Below are positions 36,109 through 47,523 of a stretch of 64,000 nucleotides of DNA, one piece after another. Position 1 is the stretch's first letter. Each line of letters opens with the position of its first letter. The stretch comes from Scalesia atractyloides (taxonomy: Eukaryota; Streptophyta; Magnoliopsida; Asterales; Asteraceae), in NCBI GenBank assembly GCA_947069175.1, contig CAMTDV010000027.1, forward strand, positions 37,523,369 to 37,587,368, written 5' to 3'. The notes under the pieces were generated by a model. The model did not search any database, was not told the origin of the DNA, and saw only the letters and a list, made by a program, of their open reading frames with translations. The position numbers and the translations under genes are program-made.

Positions 36109-36116
36109 TATAAATA
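36109..36116 (+). promoter_or_regulatory. TATA box of the cysteine-rich peptide gene
   Basis: TATAAATA, 49 bp upstream of the ATG, in good plant promoter context. Confidence 0.65.
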
Positions 36117-36164
36117 GAGACATATATCATCTATGTTAGGAGAGAAAAATATAAAAGAAAAAGA

Positions 36165-36464
36165 ATGAAGAATACACAACAAGCTTTGATTTTAGTTATT
36201 GTATTTGTTCTCATTTCACCTGGTAAATAAAGCCATATTTACTCTTTCTTAAACTTCGTTTAATCTAATAATTGGGTTTTTCAATTATTTGTGACGGGAC
36301 GAGGTTCAAGACAATGGCGGGTTCGAACTAGTACTCTACGACGACCCTGTGATAACGATTATCGTTGTACACCATGGTGCGGAGATTGTGGGTACTGTGG
36401 TTGTATCAACGGTGAGTGTGTTAGTGATAACTGCCCTCCAGTGGCAGCAACTCATAAAGGATAA
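36165..36464 (+). CDS. Secreted cysteine-rich peptide, two exons, 72 aa
   Basis: Exon 1 is 36165-36222 and exon 2 is 36304-36464, with an 81-bp intron (donor TG|GTAAAT, acceptor GACGAG|GTTC). Exon 1 ends in phase 1 and exon 2 continues in frame to TAA. Residues 1-19 form a hydrophobic signal peptide (ILVIVFVLIS core). A basic stretch with five Arg follows (residues 22-33), then a mature domain with eight cysteines at 35, 41, 45, 48, 51, 53, 58 and 63 (spacing 5-3-2-2-1-4-4). An intron at the end of the signal-peptide exon and an 8-Cys mature domain fit plant defensin-like or other small secreted cysteine-rich peptide genes. The spacing is not that of classical defensins (no CS-alpha-beta CXXXC/CXC pairing that I can confirm). 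Likely apoplastic; role unknown. Too short and split to appear as a long ORF. The weak point is the acceptor, which has only a modest pyrimidine tract. Confidence 0.6.
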
Positions 36465-37812
36465 TTGATTTGAAGAATAATTGATGTGATGTACCATTTA
36501 TAAGGCTTTTGCTGGTTATTATATTTTAAAGTTATGTGATTGTATTGTCATATCAACTTTTATATGAAAAGGAAAATTATGGTTCTATAGTAGTGCAAAC
36601 ATTTGTGTCCTTTTCATAAAATATTTTTCACACTTTCAACAAAAAAGAGGTTACAATGTGTTAAAGTGAATTAATTTTATTAGCATACTGAAATGTGTAA
36701 GTAAATTAGAAGTGAATTAATTTTATTAGCACACATAAATGTGTAAATAAATCAAAGATAGGTAAGTTAAATTTGCTATTAATTAAAAATACACTATAAA
36801 TATCTTGTGCGTTGCGACGAGAATTCGGACGATATCAATTCGTTTAGCTATGGTATTGGTACGATACTAAAACTTGGTATACAAATGAAAAGAGAATACT
36901 CGAAAAATAAAGTTGTAATATGACCAAATGGATATCAGTATGTGGTTTTACAGTGACTGAACACCATAGAAACCGACACGTGTTTTGTATTGAACAAAAA
37001 CTATAAAAAAAATATCGATAACAACTTTCAATAGTATAAACATTAATTTCTAAAATTATAGTAAATAAACTAAATCGATTAGATTATATATAAAAATACA
37101 TATTAGATATTTGTCTATTTAAACAAAGTACACGATAAAATTAAATCGTACATTAAAATAAAATAAAATAAAATAAAATGGACAAAACAAATAATTTTAA
37201 ATGCATAGAAAATTAGAAACCAAAGAAAAGTTGGTATTTTTCTCAAATGCACTATTATATAAAAATTAAATGGCAGGGGTGGGAGTTGAACATAGACTTT
37301 CCATCTTGAACTTAGATTCAGATACATTTTATTTATCAACTAGGTTATAGACCCATGTGTTACATCGCTTTGAGGATAGAAAATGAAAGTCTTAAAGATA
37401 ATCATGAAGTTGATCGAGTTCTTTGAAAAAAAATTGTGCTTTAAATTTATATAAACTTGAATAAGTTTTTTTCAAATAAATATGTTATTGTTGAGGTTGG
37501 TTGCGTTTGAAGGACATACGATTATAAATTTTGATTTTTTTTTTGTATTTCATATTATTTCTTGCATAAGATAAATTTTTATATGAATACATATAACCCT
37601 AATATGAACTATACATATAAAACTAAAAGAAAAATACAACATTACTCATTTTAAATGATGCTTTTATTAAGTAAGAATTTTGTTCTTGAATACAAAAGAA
37701 TTAGTATATTTTATTTCAAATTAATATATTCTTATTTCAAAAAGTGTTATCAAAGTAAAAGATGGAATGGAATTAGTTCATGATCTAAGATTGTATATAT
37801 TAAACACGCACA

Positions 37813-37851
<39 letters not shown>

Positions 37852-37900
37852 TTGTGTGTGTGTGCGCACGCTTAACATTTGTGAAATGATAATAATGTTG
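36465..37900. other. AT-rich intergenic DNA with (TA)n
   Basis: No gene seen. A duplicated phrase GTGAATTAATTTTATTAGCA occurs twice (36666 and 36711) and a (TA)n tract lies near 37815-37846 between CACACGC and GTGTGTGTGCGC. The ORF at 37115-37339 is low complexity and not supported. Confidence 0.5.
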
Positions 37901-38078
37901 TGTAACAACTAACCTATTAACATATAGAGATAAAGAGAGAATGGTAAACATATATCTTATTCATGTGTAAGTATGAAATACAAAGCCTCTACTTATAGGA
38001 CCATACATTAATATAAGAGTATATACAAAAGAGGAGTTAAGAATGTGGAGAGTCACTCTTAATGATGTATTCATAACA
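37901..38078 (-). repeat. Copia 3' LTR, 178 bp, minus strand
   Basis: Forward TGTAACAACTAACC...GTATTCATAACA, ending TG/CA style on minus (TGTTATGAATAC...GTTGTTACA). Next to it is the PPT (minus TCAAGGGGTAG, forward 38079-38089). It contains the leader motif CCTATAAGTAGAGG on minus. Small LTR size is typical of copia. Confidence 0.75.
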
Positions 38079-40439
38079 CTACCCCTTGACTATCCACACG
38101 ATGAAATATTATAGTATTCTTCTAATACGCTTGGTGATGCTGCCTCATTAAAAACCTTGCTAGGAAAACCAAGTGGGATAAATCATAGCTAAGGGAAAAA
38201 GAGTGCAGCGCGTATTTTCTCTACCTAATACTTCTGGATCAGATTTGTTTACGTGTTAAGAACCTTATTAAGAAAACCCGATAGCAGAAAACTTAGTGAA
38301 GAGGAACGAATAACGTGTATATTACTCCCCCTTATTTTAATATGTATCTTTTAAGTGACAATGTCGATCGTCTTTGAAAGTTTCACAAAACTTGGTAGTC
38401 AATGAATTATTACTTGTTCTCCTTATGTGCAATTCTTTAAACTAAGCAGTGATGAATGACCTTTATGTTAGACTTTTACTGCCTCCTCTCATATATACGT
38501 ACGACAAGATCAACAACCGTGTTTGGGACATTCCCTGTACTAACAAGGCTAACCAAACTTGTTTTGATTGGTTAGTAAAATAATATTTCATACCTTAGAT
38601 GTATCAAAGTAGTTGTTTTAACTAATTCCAGCTTCTCTTCGCTTGAAAATGTTAAATTACATCAGTATATTCAAATAAAAGATTTATAATCATGCATGGG
38701 TAACAAAAAATACTAATGCACCCATTGCACTTAACTATGGTACTTCTGGACCAAAATTTTCAATTTATTTAATTGGAGATGATAAGATTTCTTTTCTGTA
38801 TCGTGTAATGAACAAAATTTAACGTTCTTTAAGGATGAGCTTTGTTCATAGTAAAATGTCACAACAACTTCTGAATGTACTTTGATGGATTGATAAAAAT
38901 CTCACTACACATATACTCGAGCTGCAAGTCGAGAAATAATTACATCGAGTCAAGGTCTTTCAAAAAATTTTCTCTCTAAAAGCTCGAAAGTTTCTCTCGA
39001 TGATGTCATCACTGTAAACTGTGATTATAGCAAACTTTTAGAACTGAAATTTCATAGAAGCATGGCTAACTTAATTAAACTTATATCCCTCTTTATCACA
39101 ATATCACATGAGTTATAAAACACTCAACCCGACTATTTTAATCCTTACACATTTTGTTAACTTTGTAGATAAAGCTCTTAGGGTAGTGATATTAATGCTT
39201 ACAACATCATCAATCCATCATGGACTTTTTCCATCTTTACCAATTATGCATGTGCATTCACTCTTTAAGAGTTTTGGTACATAAACTTTATCATTTAGCA
39301 AATCAATTGGAACATCGATAACATCAGAATCACTTCCAAATGAACATTCTACCATTCTTATACATTAGGATATCATAATCACCAAGTTCTATTTATTCAT
39401 TGCTTATATATTGGTGTACAAAATTACATCCTATGATGTCTCAGGTTACTTTAAGCACCCAACTGCTTTAGGAAACTCATCAAGAGTTCCAATCATAACC
39501 GACAGCTTAAATAATCACAAAGTACTCAAATTTTAATATGCATATAACAATTATATTGTTTTCAAGAACTTACTTTACATGATGTTGATAATATAAATCA
39601 ATCATGGAGCTTCATGTAAATTTCAATATCAAATGATACACAATATCCATAAGACTCATAAAAATTCTCTCTTTGTATTACCAGATTAATAAAATATTAG
39701 AAAGTCACTGCATCCACCACTTCAGAATGCGTCTCTTTATAATAAATCATGGGTTTTTGCGAAAATCCCCGTGCCACAAATTTTTCCTTGTCTCATTTAA
39801 TTTGATTTTCACATGATTCGTATAAATGACCCATTTGTATCCAACAAATTCAGTTGTATGGACTGTTGGTCCGAAAACCTTTCCATTTTATTAGAGAATT
39901 CAACTCTGCCTTATTTGCGTTTTTTCGCTTTTGGCCAATCATTTATATGTACGTATTAATTCATAGGCAGATCTTAAATTTTGATCCTCGTCATTAAATT
40001 ATTTAAAGCGCTACATTATATATAAAAGTATAACGACGTCGTTTTAATTTCGATTCCAAAACATTTCTAGACATGATATAATTTACTAATATCTTTTTAT
40101 TTTCAGGTACCTGAGGTTTTTCTGGAACCATCATGTCTAATGTCTATTTAGGAGATCTTTTCACTATAGCCTCGACTTGACCATCTTCTTCCTTACTTGT
40201 TCCACCAATTTTTTTCGAGTAATTTTTTTTGTTGGAATCGACTAGTCTACCATGCTTCAGACTTACAAGAAACTCATTACTAATATATGGGTTGTCCTCC
40301 TAGGACAATTAACTTAATTGGAGCATTAACAGTTGACTATGTGACTTACTTTGTCATTGTATTTAGGTCAGTGAACTCGTCAGATAATTTATTATTTTAT
40401 ATTGGTAAATGAATTATCTTTTGAACTTCTGGTTCATAG
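38079..40439 (-). pseudogene. Copia pol remnant, minus strand
   Basis: On minus, decayed RT from about 40210 to 39610: an AELNSLIKWK block near 39900, FVARGFSQKP near 39770, YYKETHSEVVDAVTF near 39720, and a DIEIYMKLHD-like block near 39620. Stops interrupt every frame. The 3' tail 38345-38120 is the conserved copia post-pol segment (minus GCACTCTTTTTCCCTTAGC, GGTTTTCCTAGCAAGG, AATGAGGCAGCATC), which precedes the PPT and LTR. No intact ORF. Confidence 0.7.
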
Positions 40440-40444
40440 TTTAT
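40440..40444. repeat. Target-site duplication TTTAT
   Basis: TTTAT here and at 42714-42718, the exact flanks of the family Y solo LTR. Confidence 0.9.
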
Positions 40445-41440
40445 TGTCACACCCTGACTTGCAGCGGAAATAAAAGTTGGGGCATGATCGAGTTTTCATC
40501 AAAGGTCATGACATTTACTATAACAAAGTTTCATATTTATTACTTCCAATTTAAAGGATAAATTACAACAAACATGTATACATACAAGCACAATATGTTT
40601 TAAACATAGCATTCATGACTTCTTTCTTTTTCTTCTAAGGCAATTTCCTATGTGTTCCTTGCTTCAACCTGTCCACCTGTATCATGTGTAAAAAAATAGG
40701 GTTTTGGGTCAACAAAAGTTGGCGAGTGAATCTTATATAAACATTTGAAAGAATTTGTTATATGGTTATTAAAAAATGTGCATAAACCAAATATGAGTAA
40801 ACGCATGTGTAAATCTAACCACAAACCACATATTATCAATCAATGTACACACAAGCATGACAAATGATGAACAATGAGATCAAGGCTCAATCAAACGGAG
40901 CCGATCTAATGAGGCACCTGATGCTCAACTCGTCTCCAACGAGGAACTGATGGGCCTAATGTGAATGATTGCACACAACTGACAAAAACGTAAACACACA
41001 ATACAACAAATAACATTTACATCACACGTTAGATCATATAATGGTAATAGCACAAGTGTTTGAATAAACAAAATATACGAAACGACACATGATACACCTC
41101 AAAACATGAAAAAGGGGAATTTGTAAGGATTCACTCACAGTGGGTGCGTTTCCTTTATTTGGCGACGAACGCGCACGAGTTGGGATTTAACCACGAGAGA
41201 AAACTAGCCTAAATAATAACGTAATAATTAAATAAATAAGTAATAGTTAATATATTAATTAATGCTTTCTATTAGATTTTTTAGGTTATTTTTGTGGTAT
41301 TTAATGGAGTTTTTAAAACCTAAAAAGTCTTGTTTCTAAGCATTGCAAATGATTTTTAAATGAAATTAATAAAATAAATTAAAAATAAAAAAATATTGAC
41401 CTTGTCAGGTCTGACCGGCTCTGACCGGTCGGATCATATT

Positions 41441-41520
41441 CGATTTTGGCAGCGTGTGAGTCCGAACTCGTGACCTCCCGTATACGTGCACGCAGCTCTA
41501 CCAACTGAGCTACGTGTCTA
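41441..41520 (-). repeat. tRNA-like module 1 (A and B box) in LTR
   Basis: On minus, TAGCTCAGTTGGTAGAGC (perfect A box and D arm) followed 23 nt later by ACGAGTTCGGACTC (B box/T arm). Spacing equals a tRNA. The anticodon stem does not pair, so it is a tRNA-derived module, not a tRNA gene. Confidence 0.75.
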
Positions 41521-41636
41521 ACCCGGAATAATCTCTAATTTAATTAATCTTATATACAAGTTAGGTTATTACAGAAATTATTTAATTAAAAAGATTTTAA
41601 AACCATCGAACAGTTGTATACATCCAGAATCTAACC

Positions 41637-41692
41637 AGTGACCTTTACTCTATTTGCACCCAACCCTACCAACTAGGCTGGGTGTCTGACGC
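41637..41692 (-). repeat. tRNA-like module 2, degenerate
   Basis: On minus, CAGCCTAGTTGGTAGGGT then GGTCACTGGTTAGATTC; same layout as module 1 with a decayed B box. Confidence 0.5.
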
Positions 41693-41756
41693 AATATTAT
41701 TTGAAATCATCTAATTTTATCAACTCCTAGAAAGATGCCCTAAATACTTTTAAAAA

Positions 41757-41852
41757 AATGTTCAGAAAGCCGAACGTGCACAAGATTCAAACTCGGGACG
41801 TATGCCTTATAATTGCACACAGTCCACCATTGGACTGTGTGTCTAACCCGTT
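41757..41852 (-). repeat. tRNA-like module 3, degenerate
   Basis: On minus, GGGTTAGACACACAGTCC and CAATGGTGGA, then CCCGAGTTTGAATCTTG (B-box like). The GGGTTAGACAC lead-in is shared with module 1. Confidence 0.5.
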
Positions 41853-42436
41853 TGAAATAGCGAAATTAATTATATTTATACATATATATAACTTCATCTT
41901 CTTCATTAAACTAAACCCACTGATACACACCCGATTGTTTATTTATAAACCATATGAACTTCGATGATTAGATTTATTTATAACAGAATATATGCAACAC
42001 CAAAATAGAAAAGATAGATTTGTACCGAAACGGAAGTGGTCGATATTTCTGGTGATACCTCCGGCGACATCACCAAAATTCCGGTGACTTGAAACTTCGG
42101 AGAGTTTTAGAAAGAGTTTGAGAGTGTGTGGGCGAGTTCAACAGGAATGCGAGGGTCTCTATTTATAGGTTCAAGTGTGGTTTCAGTTTCGGAATCGGTT
42201 TTAAATGTTTTTGGTCAAAGATTGATTACCACCATAATTGGTAACCGAAATGAGTTATGATGTAGCCTTAATGTGTGATTGGAATCAGTCTTCAGAGGTT
42301 TAATTCGAGATTGAAACGATTTTTGATGGAGGGTTGGGAGTTACAGACGTTGCCGGTGGTTGTTTCAAATTTGATTTCAGTAAGCTGTGTCGATATAAGA
42401 TTTATTTGGTTTGGAATTAAATCAGATATGTGTGTG

Positions 42437-42503
42437 TAGTGTAGTGGTGTAAACCGTGTGTCTGCTTGATGGGGATCCGGGTTCGAAACCCGGCCGCCCC
42501 TTT
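42437..42503 (+). repeat. tRNA-like module 4 in LTR U3, antisense to the LTR
   Basis: TAGTGTAGTGGTGTAAAC (A-box like) then ATCCGGGTTCGAAACCCGG (B box in a perfect T-arm palindrome). Lies about 270 bp upstream of the LTR TATA and in the same position and orientation as the module in the 54988 LTR. Confidence 0.7.
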
Positions 42504-42718
42504 ATTTTTATTTTATATTTTTCTTTATTATTTTAAGGTTTTATTATATTATTATCATTTATTCTTTTATAAATTAATATTTTGATTATGAAATTTATTT
42601 GTTAACCATAAAAAAATAAGTAACACTAATAATAAATGTGTAACGAACTTTTAATAATTATTTGAGTTCTCAACGGAGCGGGTTTTTGGAATCCGTTTTA
42701 CATAAATGTTACATTTAT

Positions 42719-44482
42719 AGTCTGAGGATCAAGATAACATGATGATTCATTCCGTATAACCAAAAACCTTTGAAGGGACAAATTAGGTTCCTGTCTAAAA
42801 CCAACTATAACGAGGAAGAAATATGATAACTTGTTGGCTTGATGTGAATACATGTAAAATTAAATATAAACATGAACCTTTTGCTTCATGATCAATTGGT
42901 TTTTAATCACTTGTAGACGTTTAGGTGATCGTCTCAACAATAACACTTATGCCAATGATTATTAATAACATGGGAATCAAATTCATCATTATATACCAAA
43001 TAATGTGCCAATCTGGAATCATATGCTTGCTATCTTATTAGCTAAGCCATAAACGATCACTACTTCAAGTTGCAATCTTGATAACCATTTAGATGATGCA
43101 TCGATTTCAAAATACTAAATGGTTTCATGTTAGGATACATATAAATCCTTTAACATTTCCAGAATATTTAGGGATTTATACCCTACTTTAGCTGATAAAT
43201 AATTAATTTCCATTGGCATGTTTAACTATCAAGAAGATATGGTTCTTTAATACATTTCACATCATCAATACTCGGTGTGGTCTAACCGCCCTTGCCAACA
43301 AATTAAATAATTATGATCCATAAACTTTTGGTTTATAACCATATATGTGCACTCTTGTTTGTCTAATATACGACAGTAAATGCGAGAGAATAATGTATTA
43401 TGATTTCAAAATTTCATCTTATAACATATTTCCTATATTTTATTCTCGTATATTCACTCCCTTAATGCACCACTTTTGTGGCCAGATTCATTATTACATG
43501 GTCGACTCATCATTAATATGAGGATCATTGCAATTTCTTCATTTACCAAGATCACAGCCTTTACAAGGATCATTGTATAATAATCACATTATTAACATGG
43601 TTGAACTCATTGTTAACATGAGTATTATTATGATTTTCTCAATTTCTATGATCACAAACTTTAAACCGGTTGATAAGTATATCATCACATTCATTTAAGA
43701 GAAAGTATCATTAACACACAACTTTCTTGGTGGCATCATTACAATTTCCCTAATCATGATCGTGATCTTTATACTGATCATTGTTGCCTTTACTTTAGTG
43801 AATGGATTAGAACTGCACGGCTTCACATTCACTCTAGGGAAAGTATTATAGCCAAACAACTTTCATGATGTTTATTTCAAACCTTCTATTATTTTCTTTA
43901 ATAATCTTGCTACTTCAAGAGCATATTTGAGTTTGGATAATAAAAATATGTTTCATATAACAATGTATAAATAACCTTCTCATCACATATTATCAATTGA
44001 GAAGACGTTACATGATCAAATCATTAAGATTTATCGGTTAAAAATCTTACAAGCTTTTATAGACACTTTGGGTGTCATATTTTAAAACTGAACCTTGATC
44101 ACAAATTAATCATGTTGATAACTTGTGGTCGTATACCATAACTTTGGTCATTCGGATGTTCCTTTTAAACTTAGAAGATATGGAACACAATGTATACACA
44201 ATATTAGATTATATAATGCATAACTTTATGTCATGTCATTACGCAAAATGACTTATAATACAACTTTTGAAACAACATGCGTTCATCACTTCTATCACTT
44301 CTATGAAGTATGTATTTACCTAGTAACTCATCATGATATAACCAATCGTAAGTATATCTCATATACACGGTTTTGTCACTCTTACTTGAAATTATACAAA
44401 TATCTCCATGATTTAGAGTATTCACTAATAGCATATAATATTATGACTTTTAAAGTTTTCCAAAATTATAAAAAGCATGACT
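42719..44482 (-). pseudogene. Upstream part of the decayed copia element
   Basis: By position this is the 5' (gag to integrase) part of the minus-strand copia element on the far side of the solo LTR. All frames are full of stops and I could not recognise a domain with confidence. ATCACAT/TCATT-rich phrases recur around 43490-43780 (a diverged internal duplication). Confidence 0.35.
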
Positions 44483-46201
44483 GATGTTCTAAAAGTAGTT
44501 AATTAAAAATAAAACAAATTACCCTAATTCTAGACTCAAATTATACTCTAGACTCCTAAACTATACTAAACTACTAACCGGCAAGTGGACCGATCAATTG
44601 TAGAATAGTATTAAGCAAGTCCGGATTATCGAACCTACAGGACTCTCTAATTGCTAAGACTACTAATTTAGACTCGATTACACACTATGTATAATTTAAA
44701 GGGGGGGGGGGGGTTGCTAATAAATCTAATATCAATTTAACTAAAACTACTAAATTGGAATGACCAAACTATTAACTTCTAGGGACTTCTTAGATTTTAA
44801 TCAAGAGATAATACTATTTACCTAGGTTAGATTTTTAGACTACTACTCCTTCAATTTAATAATGATTAATCTGGTTGAATATTTTATCGAGATCTTGACA
44901 TATCAAAGTCTAGGTTTATCAAATAGGACCCCCGACCCTTCTCAGGAAGACACCTACAATAATCTATCCTTTTTATTAGTTTACCGGTCCTAAAGATTCC
45001 TTTTCAGTTATCTTCTAAAATTAGTAAAGTGTCTAATTATTAATTACCTCTCAATAATTAACCTAGACCAACTATAATTTTCTAGTTTAGATTAACTGAT
45101 TCAATTATGACAAGGAAATTAGACTCGGGGATTTCTCAAAACCCTAACCTAACAATTTACCACATTAATTCAGCCAACTAATTGCAATTTCTCAATTAAC
45201 AAGTTTGGTATAATGACAAGTTTGATTTTAAGGTTAATTTAATTGTTTCCCCGGTTTCATTGGCCAAACTTACCAACAACTTCCTGAATTCCTAAGAACA
45301 CGAAAAGTAACATAAACCTATTCTATGGAAGACATCCACCTAAGTTCATGCAAAACAACCAAACAATCATAAAATAAATAAGATCATGCAAATACCCTAA
45401 ACTAGATCATTAAAGTTGTGAACTTTACCAATTAAACATTCTAACCATAAATTAAATTAAAACAAATCAAAGTTTTATAAATCCATCATCCAAAACCTAG
45501 GTAACTGAATAAGATCTAGCCTAAAAACATGTTTGAAAAGTAAATTGAACAAAGTTGATAACAAGGTAGCATGATTTATCAACACAAAGAAATCCAAGTG
45601 AGGATTGGTATGATAAAACCGTGACAAGCTCCTGCCTTGAACTCCCTTGATCACCACCACAATCCCTACAGCTTAGATCCGCTCCTTGTAGTTCCCAATC
45701 TCAAGAAAGTTGCTCCAATCTGCCCTAGTTCGTCCAAGGTTCTCCAATATGAGTTTAACAATGATTATAAGTCTTTTTAAAACAACCAAGTCCCAATCCT
45801 TCTCTGATTTTGAAACTTTCTGGATAAACGCCTCTCTCGCGGGGCGCGAGAGAGTTTGGGTAGGTCGGTCGCGCCCCGCGACCGAGGTGGAGTATGGGTG
45901 ATAACTATCACTCTCTTGCGCCCCGCGAGAGAGTCTAGGTGTTCCGGTCGCGCCCCGCGACCGGGTTGAAATCCCTGATTTGCGTTTTGTTTTCTCGTTT
46001 TCGATCCACTCACGTCCCGGCTTGGTTCTTTTCACCATTTTCGCTCGTTTTTCCCATCCTTCCAACCGTTTTCACGAACCAAGACCTGCAAAACGTGTTT
46101 GGATTAAAAGTAGATAAATTCTTGACAAACCGAAACGAAAACGTGCTAAAATTATACAAACTCTACAAGATAAATGGATGTATTATTCAATAAATCAAAT
46201 A
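44483..46201 (-). repeat. 3' LTR of the Athila-type element, minus strand
   Basis: The right end is fixed by the PPT (minus AAGTGGGGGGA, forward 46202-46212). The terminal TG is mutated to TA. The left end near 44483 is approximate, because the 5' LTR is missing for comparison. An acceptor-like TTTTGCAG|GTC sits 115 nt inside (46086-46088). Palindrome cluster at 45829-45963, TATAATC-like element near 45757, and a 13-G run at 44701-44713. It sits in copia DNA. Confidence 0.7.
45829..45963 (-). repeat. Palindrome cluster, CTCTCGCGCCCCGCGAGAG type (LTR)
   Basis: Alternating units: CTCTCGCGGGGCGCGAGAGA (45833), GGTCGCGCCCCGCGACC (45867), CTCTTGCGCCCCGCGAGAGA (45913), GGTCGCGCCCCGCGACCGG (45945). 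Extreme GC and CpG density inside AT-rich DNA. Confidence 0.9.
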
Positions 46202-47523
46202 TCCCCCCACTTGCTCTTTTTTCGCCCTCGAAAAAGAATTGTGCATAAACGGAATCATAACCAAACAATTACTCGATTTCAAAAATCACGATTATTTTCA
46301 TTAGGGAACAAGATTCATGTTAACCGCGATTGCAAGTATTGGATCCACTTAAACTCAAAAGTTGGTTCAAACCTCTTATCATGTAAATTTAATTTAAGTG
46401 CGGTCAATACACCTAGGGTCTCACACTAGAGTCCACAGTATCACTAATCCCACCTCAAGCTTATGAAACAAAAGGAATGAATTGTTTAAACCCTTTCCTA
46501 ACCGTTTTATACCAAAATATAAAGAATTTAAAATCAAGCAATTTTCTTTTTCTCTTTTTTTCTCATTTGAGCATTTTGATTTCTTTTTGCATATCTAACC
46601 TAGAGGTTGTCTCAACCAGAGTCACCATCCCCGAGAGCGACAATGTGGGCTTCGATACTTAAAATTTCAACTAAACCTAGATGGATTCTCGATCAGAGTC
46701 ACCATCCCGAGAGAGATTCCATAGGCCTCATCTACTTTTCAATCAAGCTCATTTTTCTATTTTTCTTCTTTTTACCTGATTAAAAATTCTAAATATTTTA
46801 GCTTATAACGGCATCCTTATACTTTTTTGGCGGTTTTAGTTTCCCATTTCTCCTAGATGAGTACTCACTAGTAGACCGACAATTAAGGTGTATTAAGCTC
46901 AAAGAAAATAAGAACCGAATCGAGCCTACTCACATATCCCAAGTCAGACACAAACTCACCCTTTTTATTCTCATATTATTATTATTTGAAACCGAACAAA
47001 AATTTAATTTTTCTATCATTTTCCGTTAATTTCATGCAAACTTCTTTTTCAAAAGACATTTTCGGATTTTTTTTAAACTACACTACTCTAATATCCCATC
47101 ATCACACTTAAATTTTTGCATTGTCCCCAATGCAAGGACGAGACAACTACTACTCAAAATAAAATAAAAACAAACCAAATAAGAAAGAAAAATAAAATAC
47201 AAAAAAGGAAGCGACTTAGATGGTAGTGCAAGACTGTCGATGTGCCAGTGAAACCACTCGTGCTCTCCAAACCGAACGCGCTTAATGCACCACTCTCAAA
47301 GCTCCCATGCGAACGGAACAACATATAACATCAACCTAGCATCACACACTTACAAAACATAATAATGATAAAGCCAGATTAATAAATAGTTTTGCAAGAT
47401 TGTTCATCAACACATACCCAAACCAACCAACACCAACCCCAAAGTAAATTGTTTAAAAGTACAAACCATCAATAACTGAAAACAACAGAAAAGAAAAAAT
47501 AAAGAAAAAGATCTTCGGCTGCT
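46202..47523 (-). other. 3' non-coding part of the Athila-type element
   Basis: PPT at 46202-46212, preceded on minus by CGAGGGCGAAAAAAGAGC. A typical Athila/Tat box GCATTGGGGACAATGCAA then TTTAAGTGTGATGATGG lies on minus at about 47135-47090. No domain recognised in the rest. Confidence 0.65.

Larger units (their letters stand above)
40445..42713 (-). mobile_element. Solo LTR of family Y, 2269 bp, TSD TTTAT
   Basis: Forward TGTCACACCCTGAC...AAATGTTACA; on minus TGTAACATTTATG... with an early hairpin-like block AAACGGATTCCAAAAACCCG shared with the LTR start at 54988. TATA on minus at about 42168-42160 (CCTATAAATAGAGACC). The conserved GTCAACAAAAGTTGGCGAGT block is at 40709. Four tRNA-like modules lie inside. 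It splits the decayed copia element. Confidence 0.9.

Noticed and set aside
41441..41520. Functional tRNA gene (minus strand)
   Set aside because: A and B boxes and spacing fit, but the anticodon stem does not pair and the acceptor ends do not match.
45673..46193. Frames of 60-130 codons on both strands
   Set aside because: They read through the CpG palindromes of the Athila LTR; non-coding.
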